Of a DNA stretch of 64,000 nucleotides, positions 9,698 through 20,491 are shown one piece after another (the stretch's first letter is position 1; the number at the start of each line of letters is the position of its first letter). The translations under genes and the position numbers were made by a program. The notes beneath the pieces are model-generated. The model was not told where the DNA came from and made no database searches. It saw nothing but the letters and a program-made list of their open reading frames with translations. Origin of the DNA: an uncultured Pelagibacteraceae bacterium (GTDB lineage Bacteria; Pseudomonadota; Alphaproteobacteria; Pelagibacterales; Pelagibacteraceae); assembly GCA_902595465.1 (NCBI GenBank), contig CACJQE010000002.1, forward strand, positions 1 through 64,000. The letters are read 5' to 3'.

Positions 9698-10914
9698 TAT
9701 AAGTTAAAAATTTTTTTACATTTATTTATTGCTTCATCAAGTTTATCAATATCATCTTTTGTATTGTAAACTCCAAACGAAGCTCTTGCGGTTGCAGGTA
9801 AATTTAATTTATCGTGTAATATTTGACAGCAGTGATGCCCTGCTCTAATAGCCACTCCATCCTCGTCAAGAATAGTTGCAATATCATGCGGATGAACACC
9901 TTCAATAGTAAATGATATAACTCCACCTTTTTCTTTTGGATTTCCTATAATATTAACTGAATTATTTTTTCTTAACTTTTCTAATCCATAGTCTAATAGT
10001 TCTTTTTCATGTTTCTCAATATTTTTAATACCAATTTTTTCCATAAATTTTATGGATTCATTAAAAGCTATAACTTGAGCTGTAGCCATTGTGCCAGCCT
10101 CATATTTATTAGGTAATTCGCCATAAGTAATACCTTCTTTTTTAACCTCATTTATCATTCCTCCTCCACCTTGATATGGGGGTAAATCCTCAAGCCATTT
10201 TTTTTTAGCATATAAAACACCTATTCCAGTTGGTCCGTACATTTTATGTCCAGATATTGCATAAAAATCACAATCTATATCTTGCATATCTAATCTTAAA
10301 TGAGGAGCTCCTTGGCATCCGTCAATTAGAACAGGTATATTTTTCGAATGTGCTAATTCTACAATTTCTTTAATTGGTAAAATTGCGCCTGTTACATTCG
10401 ACAAATGACTTACACTGATTATTTTTGTTTTGTTTGTAATTTTTTTTTCTATTGCTTCTAATGTTACTTCGCCATCATCGTTAATTTCAGCAAATTCTAT
10501 TTTTATATTTTTTGCTTTTCTAAGAAAATGCCAAGGCACATAATTTGAATGATGCTCGAGTTCAGTCAACAAAACTTCATCTCCTTCAGATAAATATTTT
10601 TGACCAAAAGTGTTAGCGACTAAATTAATTGCTTCTGTAGCACCTTTAGTAAATACGATCTCATCTTTATCTTTAGCGTTAATATATTTTTGAACTGAAA
10701 CTCTTGTTTGCTCATATAAATTAGTGGCAGCAACTGCTAAATAATGAACACTTCTACCTACATTAGAAAACTCTTTTGTATAAAAGTCATAAATTCTATC
10801 TACAACAACTCTAGGTTTTTGAGATGAATTAGCACTATCTAAATATACTAAATCATTATTTTGAATTTTATCGTCAAAAATTGGAAATTCTCTTTTTATA
10901 TCATCTATGTTCAT
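9697..10914 (-). CDS. sufS: Cysteine desulfurase SufS
   Basis: Class V aminotransferase motifs: VFTKGATEAINLVA, SGHKMYGPTGIGVLY, RAGHHCCQ. Confidence 0.96.
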   Translation of the reverse strand: MNIDDIKREFPIFDDKIQNNDLVYLDSANSSQKPRVVVDRIYDFYTKEFSNVGRSVHYLAVAATNLYEQTRVSVQKYINAKDKDEIVFTKGATEAINLVANTFGQKYLSEGDEVLLTELEHHSNYVPWHFLRKAKNIKIEFAEINDDGEVTLEAIEKKITNKTKIISVSHLSNVTGAILPIKEIVELAHSKNIPVLIDGCQGAPHLRLDMQDIDCDFYAISGHKMYGPTGIGVLYAKKKWLEDLPPYQGGGGMINEVKKEGITYGELPNKYEAGTMATAQVIAFNESIKFMEKIGIKNIEKHEKELLDYGLEKLRKNNSVNIIGNPKEKGGVISFTIEGVHPHDIATILDEDGVAIRAGHHCCQILHDKLNLPATARASFGVYNTKDDIDKLDEAINKCKKIFNL

Positions 10915-12158
10915 TAATTTAATCCAATCATATTTTTTAACAATTTTTTAATTTCATCATCTGTAATTTTCTCAACAACATCTAAAAGAAAACCATTAAT
11001 TAACAATTCTTTTGCAGTTGTTTGATTTAATCCCCTAGACATTAAATAAAAAATAGAATTATCGTCTAAACTTCCTGACGCAGAACCATGTGAGCATTTA
11101 ACGTCATCAGCATAAATTTCTAGTTCAGGCTTTGCATTAAATTCTGCTTGTTCATTTAAAAGCACCGCTTTACTTAATTGATAACCATCAGTTTTTTGAG
11201 CTTTAGAATCCACATATATTTTTCCTTGATAGACAGACTTTGAACTGTCATCAATTACGCTTTTTATTAACTGATAACTTTTCGTGTTTTCATACGAATG
11301 ATTAGTATTAGTTCTTATTTCGTGGAGTTTATTTTTAGACAATAAGTGTATTCCATTAATAAATGCTGACGAATATTGACCTTCAAGATTACAGCTGACT
11401 TCATTTTTTATATAATCTGAACCGGATGAAAATATAAATGTTTCAGAAATACTATTTTCTTTTTGAGTAATACTAGAATAATCATATTTAATATTTGTAT
11501 TACTTTTTTTATCTATTTTATAATTCTTAAGAATTGCATTTTTACCAAGATTAAAATTAAATAAATTGTTAATGAAATTCTTTTCTGAATTATCGTCAGA
11601 AAGATTAATAATTTTTATTGAGCTGTTTTCTTCTAGATCAAGGTTAAGTTGAAAATTAATATTAGTATTGCTCACTTTCTCATTTGTTATTTGATATATA
11701 ATTATCGGCTTTTTGAATGAATAATTTTTTTTAACTAAAATATTATATATTTTATTAGAAAAAGAATTATTTAGACTTAAAAGAGAATTATCATCATTTG
11801 GGTTTTGGTTAAAATTATCTAAAGTTGTTAAATTAATTTTATCGCTTTCTTCATGTTCGAAACTCAATCGCTCAACTTTACCGTTAACAATAACAATTTT
11901 ATTATGCTCAATTTCCTTTATAAAAATTTCGTCATTAATTTCATTTTTAATATTGTAATCATTATAAAATGTTAGTTCTCCAATATTTTTTTGAATTATC
12001 TGTTTTATATCTGAAAATTTCCAGTTCTCTAATTTTCTACTAGGAAATCCATTTTTCAAAAAATTATCTAGAGCTTCTTTTTTTAATTTAATCTCTTGGT
12101 TTGAAAAATTAGACGTACTTATAAATTTATCAAAATCTGTTTTTAATTTTTGTTCCAT
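10914..12158 (-). CDS. sufD: Fe-S assembly protein SufD
   Basis: SufBD C-terminal motif (DGYQLSKAVLLNEQAEFNAKPELEIYADDVKCSHGSASGSLDDNSIFYLMSRGL). Confidence 0.95.
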   Translation of the reverse strand: MEQKLKTDFDKFISTSNFSNQEIKLKKEALDNFLKNGFPSRKLENWKFSDIKQIIQKNIGELTFYNDYNIKNEINDEIFIKEIEHNKIVIVNGKVERLSFEHEESDKINLTTLDNFNQNPNDDNSLLSLNNSFSNKIYNILVKKNYSFKKPIIIYQITNEKVSNTNINFQLNLDLEENSSIKIINLSDDNSEKNFINNLFNFNLGKNAILKNYKIDKKSNTNIKYDYSSITQKENSISETFIFSSGSDYIKNEVSCNLEGQYSSAFINGIHLLSKNKLHEIRTNTNHSYENTKSYQLIKSVIDDSSKSVYQGKIYVDSKAQKTDGYQLSKAVLLNEQAEFNAKPELEIYADDVKCSHGSASGSLDDNSIFYLMSRGLNQTTAKELLINGFLLDVVEKITDDEIKKLLKNMIGLN

Positions 12159-12893
12159 TTAGTTGAAATTTTCATATCCTTTTTTTTCTAACTCTAAAGC
12201 TAATTCTGCACCTCCTGATTTAATAATTTTTCCACCCATAAGCACATGTACAAAGTCAGGTTTTATGTAATCAAGTAATCTTTGATAGTGTGTTATTATA
12301 AGAAAGGAATTATTTTTTTTTCTTAATGCATTAACTCCATTTGCAACTATTTTAAGAGCATCTATATCTAATCCAGAGTCTGTTTCATCCAGAATAGACA
12401 ATTTTGGATCTAAAATTGACATTTGTAAAATTTCATTTTTCTTTTTTTCACCTCCAGAGAAACCTACATTTAATTGACGATTTAATTTTTCTTCATCAAA
12501 TTTGAGTTCTTTTGCTTTTTCTTTAATTAATTTTAAAAATTCCAAAGCATCTAGCTCTTTTTCGCCTTTAGCTTTTTTTATTGAATTTAGAGAAGTTTTT
12601 AAAAATATATTTGTATTTACTCCAGGTATTTCTAAAGGGTATTGGAAAGCTAAAAAGATACCTCTGTGTGCTCTCTCTTCTGTTTCAAGATCAAATAAAT
12701 TATTGTTTTCATACAATATTTCTCCTGATACCTCGTATCCTTTTTTACCTGATAGAATATTTGATAAAGTGCTTTTACCTGATCCATTAGGTCCCATTAT
12801 TGCATGAACCTCACCAGGTTTTATCTCAAGATTAAAACCACTTAATATGGATTTTTCATTAATTTTTGCATTTAAATTGTTTATTTTTAGCAT
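12159..12893 (-). CDS. sufC: Fe-S assembly ATPase SufC
   Basis: GPNGSGKSTL Walker A, GFSGGEKKKNEILQM signature, DETDSGLDIDALK. Confidence 0.97.
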   Translation of the reverse strand: MLKINNLNAKINEKSILSGFNLEIKPGEVHAIMGPNGSGKSTLSNILSGKKGYEVSGEILYENNNLFDLETEERAHRGIFLAFQYPLEIPGVNTNIFLKTSLNSIKKAKGEKELDALEFLKLIKEKAKELKFDEEKLNRQLNVGFSGGEKKKNEILQMSILDPKLSILDETDSGLDIDALKIVANGVNALRKKNNSFLIITHYQRLLDYIKPDFVHVLMGGKIIKSGGAELALELEKKGYENFN

Positions 12894-14330
12894 TTAACCA
12901 ACACTTCCTTCTAAACTTATTCCAACTAGTTTTTGAGCCTCTACAGCAAACTCCATAGGTAATTGTTGTAAAACTTCTTTACAAAAGCCATTAACAATAA
13001 GTCCTACGGCTTCTTCCTGGTTTAATCCCCTTTGCTGACAATAATGCAGTTGATCTTCACTTATTTTAGATGTGGTCGCTTCGTGAGCAATATTAGAATT
13101 TGAATTTTTATTCTTAATGTAAGGTACTGTGTGTGCTCCACATTTATTACCCATTAATAATGAATCGCATTGAGTATAATTTGTTGAATTAAAAGCATTT
13201 TTTGAAATATCTACCAATCCTCTGTAAGTCATATCTGATTTACCTGCACTAATACCTTTTGAAATAATTTTACTTTTTGTATTTTTTCCTAAGTGAATCA
13301 TTTTAGTCCCAGTATCGGCCTTCTGATGATTATTGGTAATTGCAATTGAATAAAATTCACCAATTGAATTATTACCTTTCAAAATACAGCTTGGATATTT
13401 CCACGTTATAGCAGAACCAGTTTCAACTTGCGTCCATGAAATTTTTGAATTTTTACCTTTGCACAATCCTCTTTTTGTTACAAAATTATATATTCCCCCT
13501 TTTCCATCTTTGTCTCCTGGATACCAATTTTGAACTGTAGAATATTTAATCTCTGCATCATCCAACGCAATCAATTCGACATTCGCTGCATGAAGTTGAT
13601 TTTCATCTCTCATTGGTGCTGTACATCCTTCTAAATAACTTACATAACTACCTTTATCAGCAATAATTAAAGTTCTCTCGAATTGTCCAGTATCAGACGC
13701 ATTAATTCTAAAATAAGTTGAGAGTTCCATTGGACACTTTACATTTGGTGGGATGTAAACAAATGATCCATCAGTGAAAACTGCAGAATTTAATGTAGCA
13801 AAAAAGTGATCAGTGATTGGAATAACTGAGCCTAAATATTTTTTTACTAAATCTGGATGTTTTTGTATTGCTTCAGAAATTGAACAAAAAATAATTCCTT
13901 TTTCTGTTAATGTATCTTTAAAAGTTGTAGCAACAGATACTGAGTCAAATACTGCATCAACAGCAATACCATTTAATCTTTTTTGTTCTTGCAAAGGTAT
14001 TCCCAATTTTTTATAAGTTTCCAGCAATCTAGGATCTAAATCCTCTAAATTTTTTGGTTTTTCTTTAAAACTTTTAGGTGCAGAATAATAATATAAATCT
14101 TGATAATCAATTTTTGGATATTTTGGTTTTTGCCAATTAGGTTCTTTCAATACTTTTAATCTTTCAAAAGCTTTTAATCTCCACTGTAGTAACCAGTCTG
14201 GTTCTTTTTTTATATTTGATATAAATCTTATAACGTCTTCATTTAAGCCCTTAGGTGCTTTAAAACTTTCAATATCAGTTGAAAAGCCATATTTATAATC
14301 TTTTAAATCTTCAATTTGTTTATCTCTCAT
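12894..14330 (-). CDS. sufB: Fe-S assembly protein SufB
   Basis: [57 protein letters not shown] motifs; 478 aa. Confidence 0.97.
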   Translation of the reverse strand: MRDKQIEDLKDYKYGFSTDIESFKAPKGLNEDVIRFISNIKKEPDWLLQWRLKAFERLKVLKEPNWQKPKYPKIDYQDLYYYSAPKSFKEKPKNLEDLDPRLLETYKKLGIPLQEQKRLNGIAVDAVFDSVSVATTFKDTLTEKGIIFCSISEAIQKHPDLVKKYLGSVIPITDHFFATLNSAVFTDGSFVYIPPNVKCPMELSTYFRINASDTGQFERTLIIADKGSYVSYLEGCTAPMRDENQLHAANVELIALDDAEIKYSTVQNWYPGDKDGKGGIYNFVTKRGLCKGKNSKISWTQVETGSAITWKYPSCILKGNNSIGEFYSIAITNNHQKADTGTKMIHLGKNTKSKIISKGISAGKSDMTYRGLVDISKNAFNSTNYTQCDSLLMGNKCGAHTVPYIKNKNSNSNIAHEATTSKISEDQLHYCQQRGLNQEEAVGLIVNGFCKEVLQQLPMEFAVEAQKLVGISLEGSVG

Positions 14331-14752
14331 TAAAGTCTATTTTCAGTTTTATTTATTAGGTCTCCAAGTTTTTTTTCTTGAAAGAATACGTTTATATGTG
14401 TTTCTAATTCATCCCATAAATTATGGGTTATGCATTTTGCAGACTTTCCATTACATCCTTTCTTTGAGTGCTTTTGACATCCGATGGTTTTAACCTTTTC
14501 TTCTACAGCAGAAAGGATATCAGAGATTTTAATTTGATCTGGAGTTTTGTTTAGAGTATATCCACCTTTCTTACCTCTAATACTTTTAACAATTTCATTT
14601 TTTTTTAATTTTAAAAATAACTGTTCTAGGTAAACTAATGATATTCCTTGTCTTATAGAGATATCTCTTAGTGAGATCGGCTCGTTATTTTTAAATGTTG
14701 CTATGTCAGCTAAAGCCATAACTGCATATCTGCTTTTGGTAGATAGTTTCAT
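14330..14752 (-). CDS. iscR: Rrf2 family regulator IscR
   Basis: Rrf2 HTH ([17 protein letters not shown]...[29 protein letters not shown]) plus three cysteines of an Fe-S ligand segment ([18 protein letters not shown]). Confidence 0.93.
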   Translation of the reverse strand: MKLSTKSRYAVMALADIATFKNNEPISLRDISIRQGISLVYLEQLFLKLKKNEIVKSIRGKKGGYTLNKTPDQIKISDILSAVEEKVKTIGCQKHSKKGCNGKSAKCITHNLWDELETHINVFFQEKKLGDLINKTENRL

Positions 14753-14779
14753 ATTTTCCGCAATTCACGGGATTTATAT

Positions 14780-14804
14780 ATACCTGACTAATTTAGTCAA
14801 GATT
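14780..14804. promoter_or_regulatory. IscR type-1-like operator overlapping the iscR-suf promoter
   Basis: ATACCTGACTAATTTAGTCAAGATT closely matches the E. coli type-1 IscR consensus ATASYYGACTRWWWYAGTCRRSTAT. On the minus strand it overlaps a TTGACT-16-TATAAA promoter ahead of iscR. Confidence 0.75.
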
Positions 14805-14881
14805 CAGAATATTTAAAATACTTGCATTTTGTCGCTTAATTTTGATAGAAAAATGTAATTTTTTTTTGAGACTGATAATCA

Positions 14882-15547
14882 ATGCCATCTACAGATACAA
14901 AAATTTCAGAAATCTTTATTCCTGGTCCTGCTGGTAGACTAGAAGCAAAGTATTTTAAAAGTAAAAAAAATACTTCTCCTATTGCTTTAGTGCTACACCC
15001 ACACCCTCAATACGGTGGAACCATGAACAACAAAGTTGTTGTCGATACTTTTCAAACTTTTGTAGACAATAATTTTTCAGTTTGCAGAGTAAATTTCAGA
15101 GGTGTTGGAAAAAGTGATGGTGAATTTGATAATGGTCAAGGAGAACTTGCTGATGCAGCTGCTGCATTGGATTGGTTAGAAAGAGAAAATTTTGATAATT
15201 CACAATGTTGGATCTCAGGATTTTCCTTTGGTTCATTGATTGCAATGCAATTATTGATGAGAAGACCAGAAATTAATAGATTTATTGCTATATCACCTCA
15301 ACCAAATGTTTATGATTTTTCATTTTTATCCCCATGCCCAACTTCTGGTATTGTAATTCATGGAAAGAAAGATGAGCTGGTTCCTTTTGAAGATATTAAT
15401 GAATTAAATAAAAGATTGAGTGCTCAAAAAGGAATTAAAGTGGAATTTGACATTGTACCAGATGCCAACCATTTTTTTTCAAAAGCAGACGAGCCTTTAA
15501 TTAAATGTCTCAATAAATATATAAAAAAAGAAACTGCTTTATATTAA
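14882..15547 (+). CDS. Alpha/beta hydrolase
   Basis: LVLHPHPQYGGTMNNKVV, FRGVGKSDGEFD, WISGFSFGSLIAMQ, DANHFF. Confidence 0.88.
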   Translation: MPSTDTKISEIFIPGPAGRLEAKYFKSKKNTSPIALVLHPHPQYGGTMNNKVVVDTFQTFVDNNFSVCRVNFRGVGKSDGEFDNGQGELADAAAALDWLERENFDNSQCWISGFSFGSLIAMQLLMRRPEINRFIAISPQPNVYDFSFLSPCPTSGIVIHGKKDELVPFEDINELNKRLSAQKGIKVEFDIVPDANHFFSKADEPLIKCLNKYIKKETALY

Positions 15548-16641
15548 TAATTTATTTTAATTTCACCGCCTGTGACAGGATTTAAAACATTAGTCGTAGT
15601 AGGATAACTAATTATTTTATTAAGATATGATCTAATTGATAAATATGCAAATGCTTGAGACTCTATAAAATCACCATCTATACTGAATTCGTCAATTAAT
15701 TTAATTTTAAATTTCAATAATTTCTTTATATGATTGACTAATGTTATATTTTTTCTTCCTCCACCACACAAAATAATTTCTATTTCATTATCAAAATTTT
15801 TTTTTATATTTTGTGAAATTATTAATGCTGTAAAATATGTTAACGTAGCTACGGCATCTTCAAATTCTAAACCTTTAACAAAACTAAAATCGAATTCCTT
15901 TCTATCAAAAGAATGTTTTTCCTGTGTATTATAAAACTCATGTTCATAAAATTGATTAATTATATCTTTATTTATGTTTCCAGATGATGCTATATTTCCA
16001 TTTCGATCATAATTTATTCCTTTTGTTTTTTTTAAATATTCATCAATTAAGACATTTCCAGGACCAATATCTTTTGCTGCTAAAATATTTTTAAAACAAT
16101 AAGTATAATTTGATATTCCTCCAATATTTAAAATTAATGTAGGATTATTTAACTTAAATTTTTTTATTAAAAGTTCATGATAAACAGGTGTCAATGGGGC
16201 ACCTTCCCCGCCATTTTTAATATCGTTAGCTCTAAAGTTAAAAATTACTTTTTCTTTTAATTCTTGAGAGAGTAAATTTGCATCTCCCATTTGTATAGAA
16301 TATCCATCTTTAGGTTTATGGATTATCGTTTGTCCATGAAAACCAATTAATTGAATATTTAAATTATTCTCACTAATAATTTTCTTTGATATTTTTGAAT
16401 GATAAAGAGTAAGATCTCTATCTAAAGATTTATAAGTGCTTATATTTTCTTCTATATCTACTCTATTATTTATATTTAAAATAAATGAAGAAAGTCTTTT
16501 TCTAAATTCTTCAGGATAATTGAAGTACTTATTATCTATTATGTCTAAATTATTTTCACCATCTGATTTGATAATACTTGCATCAATGCCATCAAGAGAT
16601 GTACCACTCATTAAACCTAGTGCTATAAAAGAATTATCCAT
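15544..16641 (-). CDS. anmK: Anhydro-N-acetylmuramic acid kinase
   Basis: LGLMSGTSLDGIDASI, GFHGQTIIHKP, LNIGGISN, ILCGGGRKN motifs. Confidence 0.93.
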   Translation of the reverse strand: MDNSFIALGLMSGTSLDGIDASIIKSDGENNLDIIDNKYFNYPEEFRKRLSSFILNINNRVDIEENISTYKSLDRDLTLYHSKISKKIISENNLNIQLIGFHGQTIIHKPKDGYSIQMGDANLLSQELKEKVIFNFRANDIKNGGEGAPLTPVYHELLIKKFKLNNPTLILNIGGISNYTYCFKNILAAKDIGPGNVLIDEYLKKTKGINYDRNGNIASSGNINKDIINQFYEHEFYNTQEKHSFDRKEFDFSFVKGLEFEDAVATLTYFTALIISQNIKKNFDNEIEIILCGGGRKNITLVNHIKKLLKFKIKLIDEFSIDGDFIESQAFAYLSIRSYLNKIISYPTTTNVLNPVTGGEIKINY

Positions 16642-16688
16642 TATTGATTATTATTTTTATTTAAATATGTATATTAAAAATACCATTT

Positions 16689-17912
16689 ATGAATGAATTT
16701 TTAAAAGAATTTAAAGACAGAGAATATTTTTATCAATGCACAGACGAAAAAGCTCTTTCAAAAAAGTTGAATGAAAAGAGTATAAAAGGATATATAGGCT
16801 TTGATTGCACTGCTCAAAGTTTACACGTTGGTAGCTTGCTTCAAATCATGTGCTTAAGATTAATGCAAAAACATGGACACAAACCAATTGTTTTGCTTGG
16901 CGGTGGAACTACTAGAATAGGAGATCCATCTGGAAAAGATAAAACAAGAAAAATTTTAGAAGAAAATGAAATAGAAAAAAATATAAAAAGTATAGAGAAT
17001 ATACTAAAAAAGTTTTTAGAGACAAAAGATGAAAAAGTGGCTCCAATTTTTGTTAACAACTACACTTGGCTAAAAAATTTAAATTATATATCTTTTCTAA
17101 GAGATATAGGAAAACATTTTACTATAAATAAAATGTTAAGTTTTGATAGTGTTAAGTTAAGGTTAGAGAGAGAGCAATCATTAAGTTATATGGAATTCAA
17201 TTATATGATTTTGCAAGCTTACGATTTTCTAGAATTAAATAAAAAAGAGAATTGTCTGCTCCAAATTGGAGGGTCAGATCAATGGGGTAATATTGTTAAC
17301 GGAGTTGAACTCATTAAAAGATATTCATCTAACGAAGTTTATGGTTTAACAACAGAACTTATAACATTAGCATCGGGTGCTAAGATGGGTAAAACTGAAA
17401 GTGGTGCTATATGGTTAGATAAAAAATTATTTTCAGTTTTCGATTATTGGCAATTTTGGAGAAATACTGATGATAAAGATGTATTAAAATTTCTTAAAAT
17501 GTTTACAGATTTAAAATTAAACGAGATTGAAGATATTAGCACTCAAGACATAAATGAACAAAAAATTATTTTAGCAAACAAAGCTACTTCTATTCTTCAC
17601 GGTGCTAATGAAGCTGCAGAAGCAGAAAAAATAGCAAGAAATTCTTTTTCAGGAAACTTAACTGGTGAAAATTTGCCGAATACAAAGATAGATATCTCTC
17701 ATATTGGTAATGATGTAGTCAATTTAGTCTCAATTATTGATAAAAACTTATCAAAAAGCGAAATAAGAAGATTAATAAAATCTAACGGTATTAAAATCAA
17801 TAATCAAATTATTTCAGATGATAAATTCATAATTTCAAATGAACTTATAAAAAAAAATAATTTTATTAAGCTCTCAATCGGCAAGAAAAAACACTACAAA
17901 ATAGTAATTTAA
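16689..17912 (+). CDS. tyrS: Tyrosyl-tRNA synthetase
   Basis: GFDCTAQSLHVGSL (HIGH region), QIGGSDQWGNIVNG, GAKMGKTESGAIWLD (KMSKS region), C-terminal S4 domain. Confidence 0.96.
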   Translation: MNEFLKEFKDREYFYQCTDEKALSKKLNEKSIKGYIGFDCTAQSLHVGSLLQIMCLRLMQKHGHKPIVLLGGGTTRIGDPSGKDKTRKILEENEIEKNIKSIENILKKFLETKDEKVAPIFVNNYTWLKNLNYISFLRDIGKHFTINKMLSFDSVKLRLEREQSLSYMEFNYMILQAYDFLELNKKENCLLQIGGSDQWGNIVNGVELIKRYSSNEVYGLTTELITLASGAKMGKTESGAIWLDKKLFSVFDYWQFWRNTDDKDVLKFLKMFTDLKLNEIEDISTQDINEQKIILANKATSILHGANEAAEAEKIARNSFSGNLTGENLPNTKIDISHIGNDVVNLVSIIDKNLSKSEIRRLIKSNGIKINNQIISDDKFIISNELIKKNNFIKLSIGKKKHYKIVI

Positions 17913-20491
17913 TTTGAAATTTTTTCCAAGGTTCTGGTTATAAATCTTGGAGTTAAAGTTTTTATTGGATTGACAGTGGATTTAAGTTTTTTAGGCGGCC
18001 CTTTAATTTTAAAGCTTACTCCAAATACTCCTTCACCAATTTTTTTTCCAACCAATATTTCGCCTAACATTGGTATTTTTGAAATTGTTTTATTAATAGT
18101 TGTTGCTGGTACAAGTGTACCTCTCAAGCTAGTTAATTCATCTTTAACAATATAACCTTCCATCATAACAGAAATTGCTGGGCCTATCGCATACATCTCT
18201 TTTATTTTAGTATTATTTCCTAAAGTTTCATATTCCATCTCAAAATCTGTAAATCGTATTCCTTCGCCAGTTAGAAGATCAGCTATTCCTTGCAGTGATG
18301 CCAATGTAAGAAGCTTGGCAAGAACAGGTACTTCTTGTACTTTAAAATCGATAATTTTTAAATTTGATTTTGTTTTACCCTCATAATTAAGCGCCTCATA
18401 TATTAATTTACCTTCTTTAAAACCCTTTATAAATTTGAAATTTTTAATGAAAGGTTCTGGTTCTTCGATTTCTAAATTAGTAATTTTTTGTTTTTTATCA
18501 TTAGTAAAAATTCTTAATGCAAATTTTCTATTATTATCTAATTTTGCATTTACATTTGAACTAAAAACTTTGTTATTCTTTAATTGTATATCGCCTTTAA
18601 CATTTGATAAATAAGAAAAGTTATCAACAAAATATTTTCCAATATCTAAATAAATATAAGTGTTCAAATTTTTGAAACTTGAAAAAATCGATTTAGACGA
18701 ATTATCAAATAAATTTTTTATATTTTTAGCTCCGTCAAATTGACTGCCGGTTAAGTAATAATTGTTATTAATTTTCTTAAATTCTAATTTATTTTCTTTT
18801 TTGTTTTTGTTGACTATATCAATTTTAAATAAATCTAAACTTTTAATTTTATCGTTTTTTCCTATTTCAAGATTTTCAACATTTATACTTTTTTCTTCTT
18901 CATTAAAATCTATATTTTCGAAAATTATTTCATTATTATCTTTGTAAATTCCATTCATACTCAAATTAGATTTAATATCTGCTTTTTTTCGAAAATCTAA
19001 TTCTTCAATATCTATTTCTGCGCTATCTAGGTCTAAATCTAAATCAAAAAAATAATTATTATCTTTTGTTTCGACGTTTAAAGAAATATTTTCATTTATA
19101 TTATTAATAGAATATTTGCTTTTTAAGTTAAATTTAAATTTTTTATTTTTGTAATCTAAATTTAAATGACTATTGCTAAGTTTTATTTGATCTTTAAAAT
19201 CACTAAAATATTTCTTTATTCTTTGTGATTTATAATCAACTAAAATACTTTCGGATTTTAATTTAGATTTAACATTAAAATTTTGTATTTCATTTTTTTT
19301 ATTTAATTTGAAATTTATGAAATTTTCTGATGCAAATGTGATATCTTGGTCTTGAAGACTAAAGTTTTTAAAATTGACAAATTTTTTGAATTCTTTAGAG
19401 TTTATTATACTTTTTGTATTACTTAAATCTATATTTACTGTTGCAAGTTTGTTTTGTTTTTTTTTATAAATTATATTAATTAAATTTTTTGATTTATTAT
19501 TATTGTAGTTATTATTTTGAAATAAAAACTTGCTATTTAAAACAATTTTTAATTCTTCTTTAATATAATTAATTAAAATATTCCCATTTTTAAAATATAT
19601 TAAATCTTGATATTTTGATTTAGTGAATAACTCGTCAAAATTTAATTTCGATATAATACTGAAATCTTTAATATTAAGTTTTTTATTGATTTTAAATGAT
19701 AATTCATTCTCTGAGCTTATATTTATAGGTCTATAGTCTATTAAGTCTAAATTAGTATTAATTAATTTTGTATAATTTTTTAAATTTATTTTAGTCTTGT
19801 TTGTTTTAAAATTTCCCGAAATATCAAAATAATTATTAATATTTTTTATATTTACATTTTCTGAAGAAACAAAGATTTTATCAAATACTAATTCTATTTT
19901 ATTTAGGTTTATAAAATCCTGATCTACAAAAAAATCAAATTTAATATTTTCAATTTTTGATTGGTTGAGTAATTTTATTTCTGCATCTTTTACGTATCCA
20001 TTTATAATATATTTAATATTTTTAGGATTTTTTTCACTAAAATTTATTTTGGAAATTATTTTTACTTTTCCATTTTTAATTTGTTTGAAAATTAAGTTCC
20101 TAGCTAAATTAAAGTCATATTCATTGATAAAATCAGTAAATTGATCAATATTACTTTCTTTGGAAATTATAGAGATTTCAGAAATTGGATTTTTATAATT
20201 AAAATAGTCTAAAAGATTTAAATCAGACTTTATAATCTCTAAATCAACTTTTTTTTCATTAATTAATATTTGTGGATCCAAAGTAAAAATTTCGAATTCA
20301 AAATTAGATAAATTTAATTTAAAATTTACTTGATTTAATTTTAATTTTATCTTCGGATCAATCTCGTTAACTTTTTCATTTATCAAACTATTAAAATTAT
20401 CTGTTTTAATTCCTGCCATTGATAGAAATATTAAAATTGCGACTAAAATGGATATTATTGATATTATAATTATAGAAATTATTTTACGCAT
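17909..20491 (-). CDS. Large AsmA-like/YhdP-type envelope protein
   Basis: Single N-terminal TM helix and an AsmA_2-like C-terminus (ITNLEIEEPEPFIKNF...AKLLTLASLQGIADLLTGEGIRF...MLGEILVGKKIGEGVFGVSFKIKGPPKK). Confidence 0.8.
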   Translation of the reverse strand: MRKIISIIIISIISILVAILIFLSMAGIKTDNFNSLINEKVNEIDPKIKLKLNQVNFKLNLSNFEFEIFTLDPQILINEKKVDLEIIKSDLNLLDYFNYKNPISEISIISKESNIDQFTDFINEYDFNLARNLIFKQIKNGKVKIISKINFSEKNPKNIKYIINGYVKDAEIKLLNQSKIENIKFDFFVDQDFINLNKIELVFDKIFVSSENVNIKNINNYFDISGNFKTNKTKINLKNYTKLINTNLDLIDYRPINISSENELSFKINKKLNIKDFSIISKLNFDELFTKSKYQDLIYFKNGNILINYIKEELKIVLNSKFLFQNNNYNNNKSKNLINIIYKKKQNKLATVNIDLSNTKSIINSKEFKKFVNFKNFSLQDQDITFASENFINFKLNKKNEIQNFNVKSKLKSESILVDYKSQRIKKYFSDFKDQIKLSNSHLNLDYKNKKFKFNLKSKYSINNINENISLNVETKDNNYFFDLDLDLDSAEIDIEELDFRKKADIKSNLSMNGIYKDNNEIIFENIDFNEEEKSINVENLEIGKNDKIKSLDLFKIDIVNKNKKENKLEFKKINNNYYLTGSQFDGAKNIKNLFDNSSKSIFSSFKNLNTYIYLDIGKYFVDNFSYLSNVKGDIQLKNNKVFSSNVNAKLDNNRKFALRIFTNDKKQKITNLEIEEPEPFIKNFKFIKGFKEGKLIYEALNYEGKTKSNLKIIDFKVQEVPVLAKLLTLASLQGIADLLTGEGIRFTDFEMEYETLGNNTKIKEMYAIGPAISVMMEGYIVKDELTSLRGTLVPATTINKTISKIPMLGEILVGKKIGEGVFGVSFKIKGPPKKLKSTVNPIKTLTPRFITRTLEKISN

